A stretch of 62,156 nucleotides of DNA from Streptomyces sp. STR69 (GTDB lineage Bacteria > Actinomycetota > Actinomycetes > Streptomycetales > Streptomycetaceae), in assembly GCF_024519455.1 (NCBI RefSeq), contig NZ_JALJRY010000045.1, positions 1-62,156 on the forward strand, given 5' to 3'. Under the pieces are notes generated by a model that worked only from the letters and a program-made list of their open reading frames with translations, had not been told where the DNA came from and did not search any database. Below, piece by piece: positions 46,936 to 55,181 of this stretch. Numbering within the stretch: position 1 is the first letter of the stretch; the number at the start of each line of letters is the position of its first letter. The position numbers and the translations under genes were made by a program.

Positions 46936-49121
46936 CTACGCCGTTGTCCTCCGGCTTGCAGTTCGTCCGTCTGCACCTGGTGCGCCCGCTCGATGTGGAT
47001 GCGGCGCTCGCCCTCGTGGGCCGGCTAGCCGCCGATCGCCAAGTCGCGCGGCTGGTATGGGAAGTCCGGGCCGAAGGCGATCACCTTCGTCATCTGCTCG
47101 GGGGCCGACCGGTGGACATTGCACGGCTGAGCCTGTTGCTCGAACACCTACTGCCAGGTTCTCACCTGGACGGCACACCTGAGCGCCAGCCGGTTCGTCC
47201 CCACGTAGCGTCAGCGGGTCGCTTGCGGATACGGCCCTCGTACCTACCACTCAGCATGGATGCCCCCGAGAACGTATCCAGGGCGGTGCTCTCCGCCCTG
47301 GCTGTGCCGCTGGCAGAGAACGAGGCACTCGTCGTCCAGCTCGTGCTTGGCCCGCGCATCCTGCCGAGCGTTTTACCCGCCGACCTCCCTGATCCCAGCC
47401 TGCCGCTCATACGCCAAGCCCTGACCGGTACCAGGCCGGCAGGCACAGAGTTTCGAGCTCGACTACGGAAGCGCGCTGAACACCCCGGCTTCATGGCCAC
47501 GATCCGTGTCGGTACAGCAGCCAGTACCCGGCAACGCCGTAGCGCGCTGCTCCTGGGCGTTCTATCCGGCCTGACGGTTGCCCAGGGGCCAGGTACGCGG
47601 ATACGACTGGTGCGAGATTCAGCGGTGCGGCTCAACAATGGTCGACCGCCGTGGCTTTGGCCGCTTCGTCTGTCGGTGCCCGAGTTGGTTGGGCTGTTCG
47701 CCTGGCCGCTCGGCAATGACGAACTTCCCGGTCTGCCGCCGCTCCATCCGAAACCACTTCGGGCCGCTGCTCACGTACATCAAGGCGAGCGGGTCTTCGC
47801 CCGCAGCGCGGCTCCTGGCGACAATCGCCGGTTGGGTATCGCGCCGCAAGACCAGACGTTCCATGGCGTGGCCTACGGCCCATCAGGGTCAGGTAAGACC
47901 ACAGTTCTTCTGAATCTGATCACCGCGGACATAGCTGCTGGCCGGCCCGTGGTGGTGCTCGACCCTAAACGACAGCTCATCGACGACATCTTGGCGCGAG
48001 TGCCGCCTCATCGAGTGGACGACATTGTCGAGCTGAACGCCGCCGACGAACACCCTGTCGCCTTCAACCCGCTCGACGTCGGCCGCCGTGACCCGGACGT
48101 GGTCGTCGACGGCGTCCTGGCCGTCTTCGAGAGCGTGTTCGCGGACGGCTACGGCCCACGTACAGCGGACATCTTCAGCTCCGGCTTGCGCACACTGGCC
48201 CGCGGCAGTCTTCCGAACGCCCCGGCCACCTTGACCGACTTGCCCCGGCTGTTCACCGACCCCGCGTTCCGCCGCCCCTATGTCGCCCGCGTACAAGGCG
48301 ACTTGGCACTGGCCCAGTTCTGGGCCGCGTGGGAACAACAAGGGCCAGCCGCGCAAGCAGCTGTCCTGGCTAGCCCCATGAACAAACTGCGCCAGCTCCT
48401 GCTGCGCCCGGCGGTAGTGCGGATGCTGGATCAGCGGGAGGGACGGTTTCGGCTCCGGGATGCCTTCCGAGCCAACAAAGTCGTGCTCGTGCCCCTGAAC
48501 GAGGGCCTTATCGGCCCCGGTGTGGCGAGTCTGCTCGGCAGTCTGGTTATTGCCGAGGTCTGGCAGGCCGTTCAGGAGCGAGCGGGCGAGTCACACGCTC
48601 ACCGGCGACCGGGGGGCGTCTACGTCGATGAAGCACCCCGATTCGTGCACCTGCCGACCTCGCTCGCCGATGCCCTGGCCATCTCCCGCAGCCTGTCGGT
48701 CGGTTGGTTCCTGGCTGCGCAGTACCGCAGTCAGTTGCCGCCGGAGCTGCGTACAGCCGTGGACATCAATGCCAGAAGCAAGGTCGTGTTCGCGACCGAA
48801 GCCGACGACGCCCGCGAGCTGGCCTCCAAGCTGGCCCCGGAGCTAGAGCCGCAGGACTTCATGTCCCTCCCCCGGTTCCACGCCTACGCCAACCTCGTCG
48901 CGGACGGAGCACCGTCTGGCTGGGGGCTGGTGCGCACGCTGCCCCCGCCTCCTGTTGTCGCTGACGCCGCAGCCGTCCGCTCAGCAGCACGCGCCAACTA
49001 CGCACCCGTACAAACCGCTCCCGTGCCCATGGCAACGAGTGCCAGCGAACAGGCGAACACGCTCAACGTCGCACCACAGAAATTCGGTCGCAAACGTCGA
49101 GCACAACCTGACACATCGTGA
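46932..49121 (+). CDS. TraG/VirD4-like coupling ATPase
   Basis: This 729-residue protein has an N-terminal domain of about 300 residues, Walker A AYGPSGSGKTTVLLNL (about 316-324), VVVLDPKRQL and Walker B GGVYVDEAPRFVHL, then a TraG C-terminal-like segment (ISRSLSVGWFLAAQYRSQL and INARSKVVFATEADDA). It resembles conjugative coupling proteins rather than the FtsK-like TraB of most actinomycete elements. No TM helix is evident, which is unusual for VirD4. It probably pumps DNA or partners with the replication-relaxation protein. Confidence 0.85.
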   Translation: MTTPLSSGLQFVRLHLVRPLDVDAALALVGRLAADRQVARLVWEVRAEGDHLRHLLGGRPVDIARLSLLLEHLLPGSHLDGTPERQPVRPHVASAGRLRIRPSYLPLSMDAPENVSRAVLSALAVPLAENEALVVQLVLGPRILPSVLPADLPDPSLPLIRQALTGTRPAGTEFRARLRKRAEHPGFMATIRVGTAASTRQRRSALLLGVLSGLTVAQGPGTRIRLVRDSAVRLNNGRPPWLWPLRLSVPELVGLFAWPLGNDELPGLPPLHPKPLRAAAHVHQGERVFARSAAPGDNRRLGIAPQDQTFHGVAYGPSGSGKTTVLLNLITADIAAGRPVVVLDPKRQLIDDILARVPPHRVDDIVELNAADEHPVAFNPLDVGRRDPDVVVDGVLAVFESVFADGYGPRTADIFSSGLRTLARGSLPNAPATLTDLPRLFTDPAFRRPYVARVQGDLALAQFWAAWEQQGPAAQAAVLASPMNKLRQLLLRPAVVRMLDQREGRFRLRDAFRANKVVLVPLNEGLIGPGVASLLGSLVIAEVWQAVQERAGESHAHRRPGGVYVDEAPRFVHLPTSLADALAISRSLSVGWFLAAQYRSQLPPELRTAVDINARSKVVFATEADDARELASKLAPELEPQDFMSLPRFHAYANLVADGAPSGWGLVRTLPPPPVVADAAAVRSAARANYAPVQTAPVPMATSASEQANTLNVAPQKFGRKRRAQPDTS

Positions 49122-49232
49122 GCCAGTAATGCTTTCTTCGCCCCTCTGTTCGCTGCTCTTTCCACGACGGAGATCATCAGCACGTTCATGCAGGACAACC
49201 CCTATCACCAGCCCAGCGCGGGAGGGGACTGA
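49118..49232 (+). pseudogene. Possible frameshifted micro-ORF coupled to the ATPase
   Basis: GTG 49118 overlaps the ATPase stop but stops after MSQ. Skipping one T at 49127 yields an open frame NAFFAPLFAALSTTEIISTF ending at TGA 49232, about 37 residues in all. The hydrophobic, ordered pattern suggests a real small protein broken by one base. Programmed frameshifting or a sequencing error cannot be excluded. Confidence 0.35.
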
Positions 49233-49397
49233 CCAGCACTACAGCGCTTCTTCTCGCGTCCCCAGCGGCCCGGCCGCATCAAACGGAAGCTCCCTGAAGA
49301 ATCAGAGCACCTACAGCGCAGCGGGAGCAGCCTCAGCACAGGAAATTTTGGCGGAGAAATTTTTGCGCGAATCATCAGCAAGAGAAAGGAGATGCCT

Positions 49398-50255
49398 ATG
49401 AAATTCAACGATATTGCTAGTTTGATCGAATCGCTCTCCGAGCGCGATCTATCCATTCTTGAATCACTGCGCACACACCGCGCACTGACCACCGTTCTCA
49501 TTCGACGACTGCACTTCCCGATCGGCGGCGAACCGCGAGAAGCAGGCAGCGGAAAAAGCCACGCAACGGAGATGGCCGCTGCTGTTGCCACCATTCGTGT
49601 ACTGACACGACTGGAGTCCCACCGCCTGATCACTCGGCTGCATCGCCGGATCGGCGGCGTGCGAGCCGGTAGTACCGGCATCGTGTGGCAACTCGGCGCA
49701 GCCGGTGAGCGCCTCTTGCGCGCCCAGCATGGCGACTCCGCTCGACGGCGCTACAACGAACCGTCACCGAACTTCATCGCCCATACGCTCGCCGCCGCTG
49801 ATCTGGCCATTCACCTCTACGAGCTGGCTCGACAAGGAAGGATCGAGCTACTCCGGCTCGAAGCTGAGCCGGAGTCCTGGCGAACGTTCCTGTCGGTGCA
49901 CGGCGCGCGCCAGTGGCTCAAGCCCGACCTGTTCGCGATCACGGCGACCGAGGCCTACGAGAACCATCTGTTCATCGAGGCCGACAACGCCACCGAGCAC
50001 GCCCCGGTCATCGTGCGCAAAGCCCTTCAGTACCAGCAGTACGCGAACTCCGGCATTCACCAGAAATACCATGGCCTATTTCCAGCTGTGGTGTGGGTCG
50101 TACCGGACGGAAAGCGGAAAGTCGCTATCCGTGTGGCGCTGGCCGCCGAGCCAAAGTTGCGTGATCTCGTAGCCGCTGAGCTATTCCAAGTCGTAACGAC
50201 TGAAGAATTTTCAGAGTTCGTCACAGGCACACCCGGCAGTCCCGCCACCCCCTAA
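49398..50255 (+). CDS. Replication-relaxation family protein
   Basis: This 285-residue protein resembles the replication-relaxation family found in actinobacterial plasmids and integrative elements: an N-terminal winged-helix (RDLSILESLRTHRALTTVLI, VLTRLESHRLITRLHRRIGG) then a nuclease-like domain (LKPDLFAITATEAYENHLFIEADNA) with Asp and Glu-x-Asp residues. ATG 49398 has GGAG 8 nt upstream, better than ATG 49392. It is probably the initiator or relaxase-like factor of the element. Confidence 0.8.
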   Translation: MKFNDIASLIESLSERDLSILESLRTHRALTTVLIRRLHFPIGGEPREAGSGKSHATEMAAAVATIRVLTRLESHRLITRLHRRIGGVRAGSTGIVWQLGAAGERLLRAQHGDSARRRYNEPSPNFIAHTLAAADLAIHLYELARQGRIELLRLEAEPESWRTFLSVHGARQWLKPDLFAITATEAYENHLFIEADNATEHAPVIVRKALQYQQYANSGIHQKYHGLFPAVVWVVPDGKRKVAIRVALAAEPKLRDLVAAELFQVVTTEEFSEFVTGTPGSPATP

Positions 50256-50286
50256 TAGGCACCTGGAAAAACGGCCTCGGCAACTG

Positions 50287-50316
50287 CCATTAATGGAGTT
50301 ACTATTAGGACTAATA
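50287..50316. promoter_or_regulatory. Two palindromes in the integrase promoter region
   Basis: CCATTAATGG (50287-50296) and TATTAG-GA-CTAATA (50303-50316) lie 35-64 bp upstream of the integrase ATG in a locally AT-rich stretch. They may bind a repressor that keeps the integrase off. Confidence 0.5.
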
Positions 50317-50350
50317 AATCCAGAGTGGCCGAAAAGGAGGAAATCGAGGC

Positions 50351-52144
50351 ATGAAACAGAAGCAAAAAGCAGTGCAGCGCATTACTGGCGACGACTACGT
50401 AGCCTACTTGCGCGTCTCATCCAAGGGGCAGGTGAACACCGACTACAATCCGGAAGGTATATCAATTCCGGCGCAGCGCGAGAAAATTCACGAACGTGGC
50501 CACGAATTGGATTCCGCCAAAGCCGAGGAGTTTATCGACCCGGGCAGGACTGCCACAAGCATCGACCAGCGCCCCGAGTTCCAGCAGATGATCGCCTACC
50601 TGCGCGAACACCCCAACGTGCGCTACGTGATCGTCTACATGCTCAGCCGTTTTGCCAGGAACCGGCTCGACGACGCGATCATGGTCGCCACCCTGGAGAA
50701 GCTCGGCGTCAGGCTGATCTCTGCGGTAGAGAAGAACATCGATGACACGCCAACTGGGCGCATGCTGCACGGAATGCTCGCGGTCATCAACGAGTACTCC
50801 TCCAACCAGAGCGGCGAAGATATCAAGTACAAGATGGGGCAGAAAGCCAAGAACGGTGGCACGATCACCCGCACCCCCGTCGGATACACGAACACCGTCG
50901 AGATCGTTGATGGGCGCAGAGTCCGTACAGTCATCATCGACCCTGTACGCGGCCCGTTCATCCGCCTTGCGTTCGAGCTGTATTCCACGGGTGAGTACAC
51001 CGTGGAAGAAGTGGCGCAAGAACTGTACGACCGTGGGCTGCGCATGCCTCGCGACGCTCGGTACCCCGAGGTGAGAGGGATCTCCACCAATCGGCTGTAC
51101 GTCGTCCTGCGTGACGACTACTACTGCGGCTGGATCACCTACGAAGACGAGAAATTTAGGGGTCGTCACAAGCCCCTGGTTCCTCAAGACCTCTTCGACC
51201 AGGTCCAGATGGTCTCAGACTCTCGGAACAGCGCTCGCGAGAGACGACGCGTGCACCACCACGAGCTGAAGGGTTCGCTGCTCTGCGGCTCCTGCCGTCG
51301 CCGGCGTGGTGACCGCCGCCGCATGATCGTCCAGCACGCCACCAACCGGCACGGCAACGTCTACCGGTACTTCTTCTGCAATGGCCGCTTCGATCACATC
51401 TGTGAGCTGCCGTACATCCCGATAGAGCAGGCCGAGGAAGCCGTCGAGGATCATTACGCCACGGTGCGCTTCACGCCAGAGTTCATCGCGACCATGCGCT
51501 CCGAACTGGCGACCATGGTCGACGAGCAGCAGACCACGACCAAGCTCCTCCAAGCCCAGCTCACGAAACAGCTTCGTGCGCTCGACACCAAGGAGAACAA
51601 CCTCATCGACCTGGCCGCCGACGGCAGCCTGCCCCAGGGCAAGATCAAGGCCAGACTGCGAGAGATCACCCAACAGCGGGATCGGCTTACGACTCGACTG
51701 CACGACGTCGATGAGTCCCTGAGCACAGGGGCGGACATCATTGAGGCATGCTTGCAACTCCTGCAAGATCCGCAAGCGTTGTATCAGCGCTGCAATGACC
51801 AGCAACGCCGTCGGCTGAACCAAGCCCTCTTCGAGGCGTTGTACATCGACGAGGACGCAAACGGTGACGTGCGAGTGCACCACGAGCTCAGGGAGCCGTT
51901 CGACACTCTGCACATGGCCCAGGGCCAACACCAAGCCCCCACGGGGCCACCAGAGGCTCCGCCCAGCCTCCGGGCCGTCCTACCGGCTCCCAAACGCCAA
52001 AGCGCCCCTCCCCAGGTGGAGACGGGCGCTGGCCTGCAACTAACAGGGGCCGCCCTGGTGGGCAGCCCCTGGAAGGTACCGGGTTCCAACAAACTTCTTA
52101 TGGTGGGCGATACTGGGTTCGAACCAGTGACCTCTTCGGTGTGA
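50351..52144 (+). CDS. int: Large serine integrase (C-terminus altered by integration)
   Basis: This is the 597-residue form in the integrated state. The resolvase domain has YLRVSSKGQ (Ser23 is the likely nucleophile), DPGRTATSIDQRPEF and the SRFARN-type MLSRFARNRLDDA. A recombinase domain (GYTNTVEIVDG, RLYVVLRDDYYCGWI), a zinc-ribbon (LLCGSCRRRRGDRRR...FFCNGR) and a coiled coil (residues about 375-450) follow. AAAAGGAGGAAA precedes ATG 50351. The frame crosses the right junction and ends TGFEPVTSSV, which is antisense tRNA-Val. In the circular form it would instead run on into the HTH module at 32913-33339 (728 residues). Confidence 0.92.
   Translation: MKQKQKAVQRITGDDYVAYLRVSSKGQVNTDYNPEGISIPAQREKIHERGHELDSAKAEEFIDPGRTATSIDQRPEFQQMIAYLREHPNVRYVIVYMLSRFARNRLDDAIMVATLEKLGVRLISAVEKNIDDTPTGRMLHGMLAVINEYSSNQSGEDIKYKMGQKAKNGGTITRTPVGYTNTVEIVDGRRVRTVIIDPVRGPFIRLAFELYSTGEYTVEEVAQELYDRGLRMPRDARYPEVRGISTNRLYVVLRDDYYCGWITYEDEKFRGRHKPLVPQDLFDQVQMVSDSRNSARERRRVHHHELKGSLLCGSCRRRRGDRRRMIVQHATNRHGNVYRYFFCNGRFDHICELPYIPIEQAEEAVEDHYATVRFTPEFIATMRSELATMVDEQQTTTKLLQAQLTKQLRALDTKENNLIDLAADGSLPQGKIKARLREITQQRDRLTTRLHDVDESLSTGADIIEACLQLLQDPQALYQRCNDQQRRRLNQALFEALYIDEDANGDVRVHHELREPFDTLHMAQGQHQAPTGPPEAPPSLRAVLPAPKRQSAPPQVETGAGLQLTGAALVGSPWKVPGSNKLLMVGDTGFEPVTSSV
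52001..52071. terminator. Two hairpins inside the integrase 3' end, downstream of tRNA-Val
   Basis: AGCGCCC (52001-52007) pairs with GGGCGCT (52024-52030). CAGGGGCCGCC (52044-52054) pairs with GGCAGCCCCTG (52061-52071) with one mismatch. On the minus strand they follow the tRNA-Val 3' end, with TTT after the first stem, so the element may supply a replacement terminator for the tRNA whose own terminator was moved 19 kb away. Confidence 0.55.
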
Positions 52145-52175
52145 ACGAAGCGCTCTCCCACTGAGCTAATCGCCC
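52101..52175 (-). tRNA. tRNA-Val (anticodon CAC), integration site
   Basis: The cloverleaf is complete: acceptor GGGCGAT/ATCGCCC, D arm GCTCAGTGGGAGAGC, anticodon stem CTTCG/CGAAG with loop TTCACAC (CAC), and T arm ACTGG/CCAGT with GGTTCGAACCC. The discriminator A is 52104. CCA (52103-52101) is encoded here only because the element supplies the last base. It remains intact after integration. Confidence 0.95.
52102..52110. other. attR core, GGTGGGCGA
   Basis: Right copy of the 9-bp direct repeat, identical to 32904-32912. It is the 3' acceptor end of tRNA-Val. Element sequence lies to its left (the integrase 3' coding region). Confidence 0.75.
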
Positions 52176-52188
52176 GGGAACGGACTGA

Positions 52189-52218
52189 ACAATACAGGCC
52201 CGCGCCGGTTTCCTTCAA
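52189..52218 (-). promoter_or_regulatory. Probable tRNA-Val promoter
   Basis: On the minus strand, TTGAAG (52213-52218) and TATTGT (52189-52194) are 18 bp apart, a good -35/-10 pair ending 13 bp before the tRNA 5' end. The -35 overlaps the stop of the SRPBCC gene. Confidence 0.6.
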
Positions 52219-52661
52219 ACCGCTTCCAGGTACGTGAGGAGCCCGCGCCGTCCGGCCCGCATCATCAGCGCGTGGTTGAGGCGGAACACCGGCCGCCCGG
52301 GTACGGCGAACCACCTGAGCAGCGGCCGGTTCAGGTCGACCTCCTGGTCGTAGCGGGCGAGCGTGCCGGAGCCGTCGGCGGTGAGTGTCCAGCGGGCCCA
52401 GCCCTCCAGGTCGCCGGTCATCGCGATCTCCAGCACCCCGGCGGCCGGATCGCGCAGTACTTCGCGCGCGGTGAAGGTCAGGGCGTACGGCAGGCTCGCG
52501 CGGATGCGGATGACGCCGGTGGTGTCGTCGAGCTGGTTGACCTCGCGCACCTGCGGCCACCAGCGCGGATACTCCTCGGCCCGCTCCAGGACCGGGTAGA
52601 CGACGGCGGGCGGGGCGGGCAGCTCCCACCGGGCGCGGAAGCGGTAGTGGGTCCAGTCCAT
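52215..52661 (-). CDS. SRPBCC/polyketide-cyclase-like protein
   Basis: This 148-residue START-like protein begins DWTHYRFRARWELPAPPAVVY and has WPQVREV and LNHALMMRAGRRGL. Such proteins bind hydrophobic ligands; none is implied here. ATG 52661 is chosen over upstream starts. It is transcribed toward the tRNA-Val. Confidence 0.82.
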   Translation of the reverse strand: MDWTHYRFRARWELPAPPAVVYPVLERAEEYPRWWPQVREVNQLDDTTGVIRIRASLPYALTFTAREVLRDPAAGVLEIAMTGDLEGWARWTLTADGSGTLARYDQEVDLNRPLLRWFAVPGRPVFRLNHALMMRAGRRGLLTYLEAV

Positions 52662-52762
52662 GGCGGGAGTCTGCCCGCTGGGCGGCCCGTCTCCCGCCAA
52701 CCAGGACCGTTTGAGTACCCGTACTCATGTCGTACGGCGTGACGGGGACCACACTCCGAGTT

Positions 52763-55174
52763 ATGACGCCCATTCCGCCCCCGGCCGTGGAGTTGCAGCT
52801 CCTCGATGCCGAGCTGCACCAACTGGACGCCCGCCGTGCACAGTTGCTGCACCGCCGGGCCTGGCTCCTGACCGTGCTTCAGCCGGCCCGGTCCGCGCCC
52901 ATGCCACCGCCCCTGCCCGCCGCACCGCCCCGCCGCGAGGCCACCGCACCCGGCGTACAGAACCTGCTGCTCGTGCTCGGCGGCCTCCTGCTCACCCTCG
53001 CCGCGACGGCGTTCACGCTGGTCAGCTGGGGCAGCATGGGGATCGCGGGCCGGGCACTGGTGCTCGGCGCGGTGACCCTGGCGGCGCTCGGCGCGCCCGT
53101 GGCGCTGCTGCGGCGGGGCCTGCGTTCCACGGCCGAGTCGTTCGCGGGCATCGGTCTCGTCCTGACCGTGCTGGACACCTACGCGCTCCACGAGGTCGCG
53201 TTCACGGACGCGGACGGCGCGACCTTCGCGGCAGCGGCGACGACGGTCCTGGCCGCGCTGTGGGCGGCGTACGGCATCGGCACGGCGGCGCTCCCGAGCC
53301 CGCCCGTCACCCGCGCCACCACCCGTACGGAACCGGGCACCGCGCCCACTTCACCGACCCTGTTCCTCCCGCTCCCCGCCGCGCTCGTGGTCGCCCAACT
53401 CACCTTGGTTCTCTGGGTGATCGCGGCCGGTGGAGGCACGCACACGATCACGGCGGCGGTACTGCTGACTGCCGTGATCGACATGATGATCGCGCTCCGG
53501 GTCGCCCCGAAGGCGGTGCGTGTCGTCGCCATCGGCGGTGCGTTCGCGATGGGCGGCTGGGGCGTGCTGGCGGCCGGCCTGATCTCCTTGTCGGCGGCCG
53601 GCCCGGGCGCCGCCGCCCGTGCGGCGGCGCTCCTGGTCCTCGCGGCGGCGGGCGCGTTCGGCGCCGCATGGCTCGTCCCGGGCCCGAGGCTGCGGACGGT
53701 CGCGGCCACGACGGGCGGGCTGCTCGGGGTCGCCGCGCTCGGTGGCCTGCTGCGCGTGCCGCTGCCCCTCGACTGGACGGTTCTGGGCTATCTGGCGTGC
53801 GGGATCGGCCTGTTGGCGCTTGTGCGGGGCCCGCTGCCCGAGCCGGTGCGCCGCGGTCTCGGCGGCGCCTCCGCCGCCGTACAGGCCATCGCGCTGCTGT
53901 CCACGCTGCCGGTCGTCGTCACCACCCTGTTCGGCCCGGTCGCATGGGTGTCCCGCGTCTGGTCCGGCGCGCCGGACGACGCGCGTGCCGCGGCGACGGT
54001 GGACATCGGGTGGCCGGAACTCCAGACCGCCGCTCCCCTGGTGCTCGTGGCGGTCGCCTCGGTACTGGCCCTCACGGTTCGCAGCGCCACGTGGCGGCCA
54101 CGGGCCCTGTCCGCCGCCCTCACCCTGGCCTGGCTGACGGCGACGATCGCCCCGGCCGCGCTGCAACTGCCGTACGCCGTCGGCCTGTTGACGCAGGGAC
54201 TCATCGCCGTGGCCCTGTTCTCCCTCGCGCATCGCACCGCCACGGTCCTCGCCCTGCTCACCACGCTCAGTCTGGCCACCCTCTCGCTGGCCTCCGAACA
54301 GGCCACGCTCGCCGTACTCGCCTCGCTGACCGCCCTGTTGGCGGGTGCGGCCTGGCGCGGGCGGCTCGCACCGGTCTGCGTCACCTTCTCCCTCGGCTAC
54401 GCCACGGCTCTCGCCTGCGCGGTGGGCGCCTCTCTCGACTGGCAGCCCCAGCACATCGCGTTGCTGGTGCTCGTCGTACCGGTGACGGCCGCGCTGCTCG
54501 CCGCGCGTCTCACCGATCCGGTCACGACGGTGGTGGTCGAGGTCTCGGGCGCGGTCGCGGGCGTACTGGCGATCGGTCTCGCGGGGGCCGAACTGTCCAT
54601 GCTGGCACTGGTGTTGGCCCTGTGCGGGGTGATCGTGGCCGGTACGGCGGTACGGCCTGAGCGCAGGAACCTGGGCTATGTGGCCGCCGCCCTCTTCGTC
54701 CTCGCCACTTGGGTGCGGCTGGGTACGTGGAACGTCAGCGACCCCGAGGCGTACACGCTGCCGGTGACCGTCCCCGCGCTGTTCGTCGGCGCGCTGCGCA
54801 GGCGCCGCGACCCGAGCGCCACATCCTGGACGGCCTACGGCCCCGGGCTCGCCGTCACGCTCGCGCCGAGCCTCCTCGCGGCCTGGACGGACCCGCACTG
54901 GACGCGCCCCCTGCTGCTGGGCACGGCCGCGCTGGTCGTCACGCTGCTCGGAGCCCGACACCGTCTGCAGGCACCGCTCGTCCTCGGCGGCACCACCCTC
55001 GCGCTGGACGCCCTGCACGAACTCGCCCCGTACCTCGCCCAGGTCGTCGGCGCCCTCCCCCGCTGGGCACCTCCCGCCCTCGCCGGACTCCTGCTGCTCG
55101 CACTCGGCGCGACCTACGAGCAGCGGATCCGGGACGCCCGGCGGGTGCGGGAGGTCCTGGGGAGGATGAACTAG
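52763..55174 (+). CDS. Large polytopic membrane protein
   Basis: This protein of about 803 residues has a short helical N-terminus (ELQLLDAELHQLDARRAQLLHRRAWLL), a Pro-rich linker, then roughly 20 hydrophobic helices to the end. It resembles the SCO-type integral membrane proteins of unknown function found across streptomycetes. ATG 52763 is favoured; ATG 52727 would add 12 residues. Neighbours give no functional clue. Confidence 0.8.
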   Translation: MTPIPPPAVELQLLDAELHQLDARRAQLLHRRAWLLTVLQPARSAPMPPPLPAAPPRREATAPGVQNLLLVLGGLLLTLAATAFTLVSWGSMGIAGRALVLGAVTLAALGAPVALLRRGLRSTAESFAGIGLVLTVLDTYALHEVAFTDADGATFAAAATTVLAALWAAYGIGTAALPSPPVTRATTRTEPGTAPTSPTLFLPLPAALVVAQLTLVLWVIAAGGGTHTITAAVLLTAVIDMMIALRVAPKAVRVVAIGGAFAMGGWGVLAAGLISLSAAGPGAAARAAALLVLAAAGAFGAAWLVPGPRLRTVAATTGGLLGVAALGGLLRVPLPLDWTVLGYLACGIGLLALVRGPLPEPVRRGLGGASAAVQAIALLSTLPVVVTTLFGPVAWVSRVWSGAPDDARAAATVDIGWPELQTAAPLVLVAVASVLALTVRSATWRPRALSAALTLAWLTATIAPAALQLPYAVGLLTQGLIAVALFSLAHRTATVLALLTTLSLATLSLASEQATLAVLASLTALLAGAAWRGRLAPVCVTFSLGYATALACAVGASLDWQPQHIALLVLVVPVTAALLAARLTDPVTTVVVEVSGAVAGVLAIGLAGAELSMLALVLALCGVIVAGTAVRPERRNLGYVAAALFVLATWVRLGTWNVSDPEAYTLPVTVPALFVGALRRRRDPSATSWTAYGPGLAVTLAPSLLAAWTDPHWTRPLLLGTAALVVTLLGARHRLQAPLVLGGTTLALDALHELAPYLAQVVGALPRWAPPALAGLLLLALGATYEQRIRDARRVREVLGRMN

Positions 55175-55181
55175 GCCTGCG

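Larger units (their letters stand above)
32904..52110. mobile_element. Integrative element of about 19.2 kb in tRNA-Val
   Basis: The borders are the 9-bp direct repeat GGTGGGCGA at 32904-32912 and 52102-52110; the right copy is the tRNA-Val 3' end. It encodes a serine integrase at the right end, a replication-relaxation protein, a TraG/VirD4-like ATPase, small coupled membrane proteins, regulators, a methyltransferase and probable defence cargo. It lacks a recognisable relaxase, FtsK-like TraB or full type IV secretion set, so it is either mobilisable or uses an unusual transfer route. Cargo at about 34-37.5 kb and 41.2-44.8 kb is clearly AT-richer than the host DNA. Confidence 0.85.

Noticed and set aside
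32914..52080. AAGGTACC shared at 32914-32921 and 52073-52080 as an alternative attachment core.
   Set aside because: It would also fuse the two frames (both read K-V-P), but it leaves the tRNA-like GGTGGGCGA at attL unexplained, has a palindromic centre unsuited to a directional serine integrase, and predicts an unusual spacer between tRNA and terminator. Kept as the main alternative.
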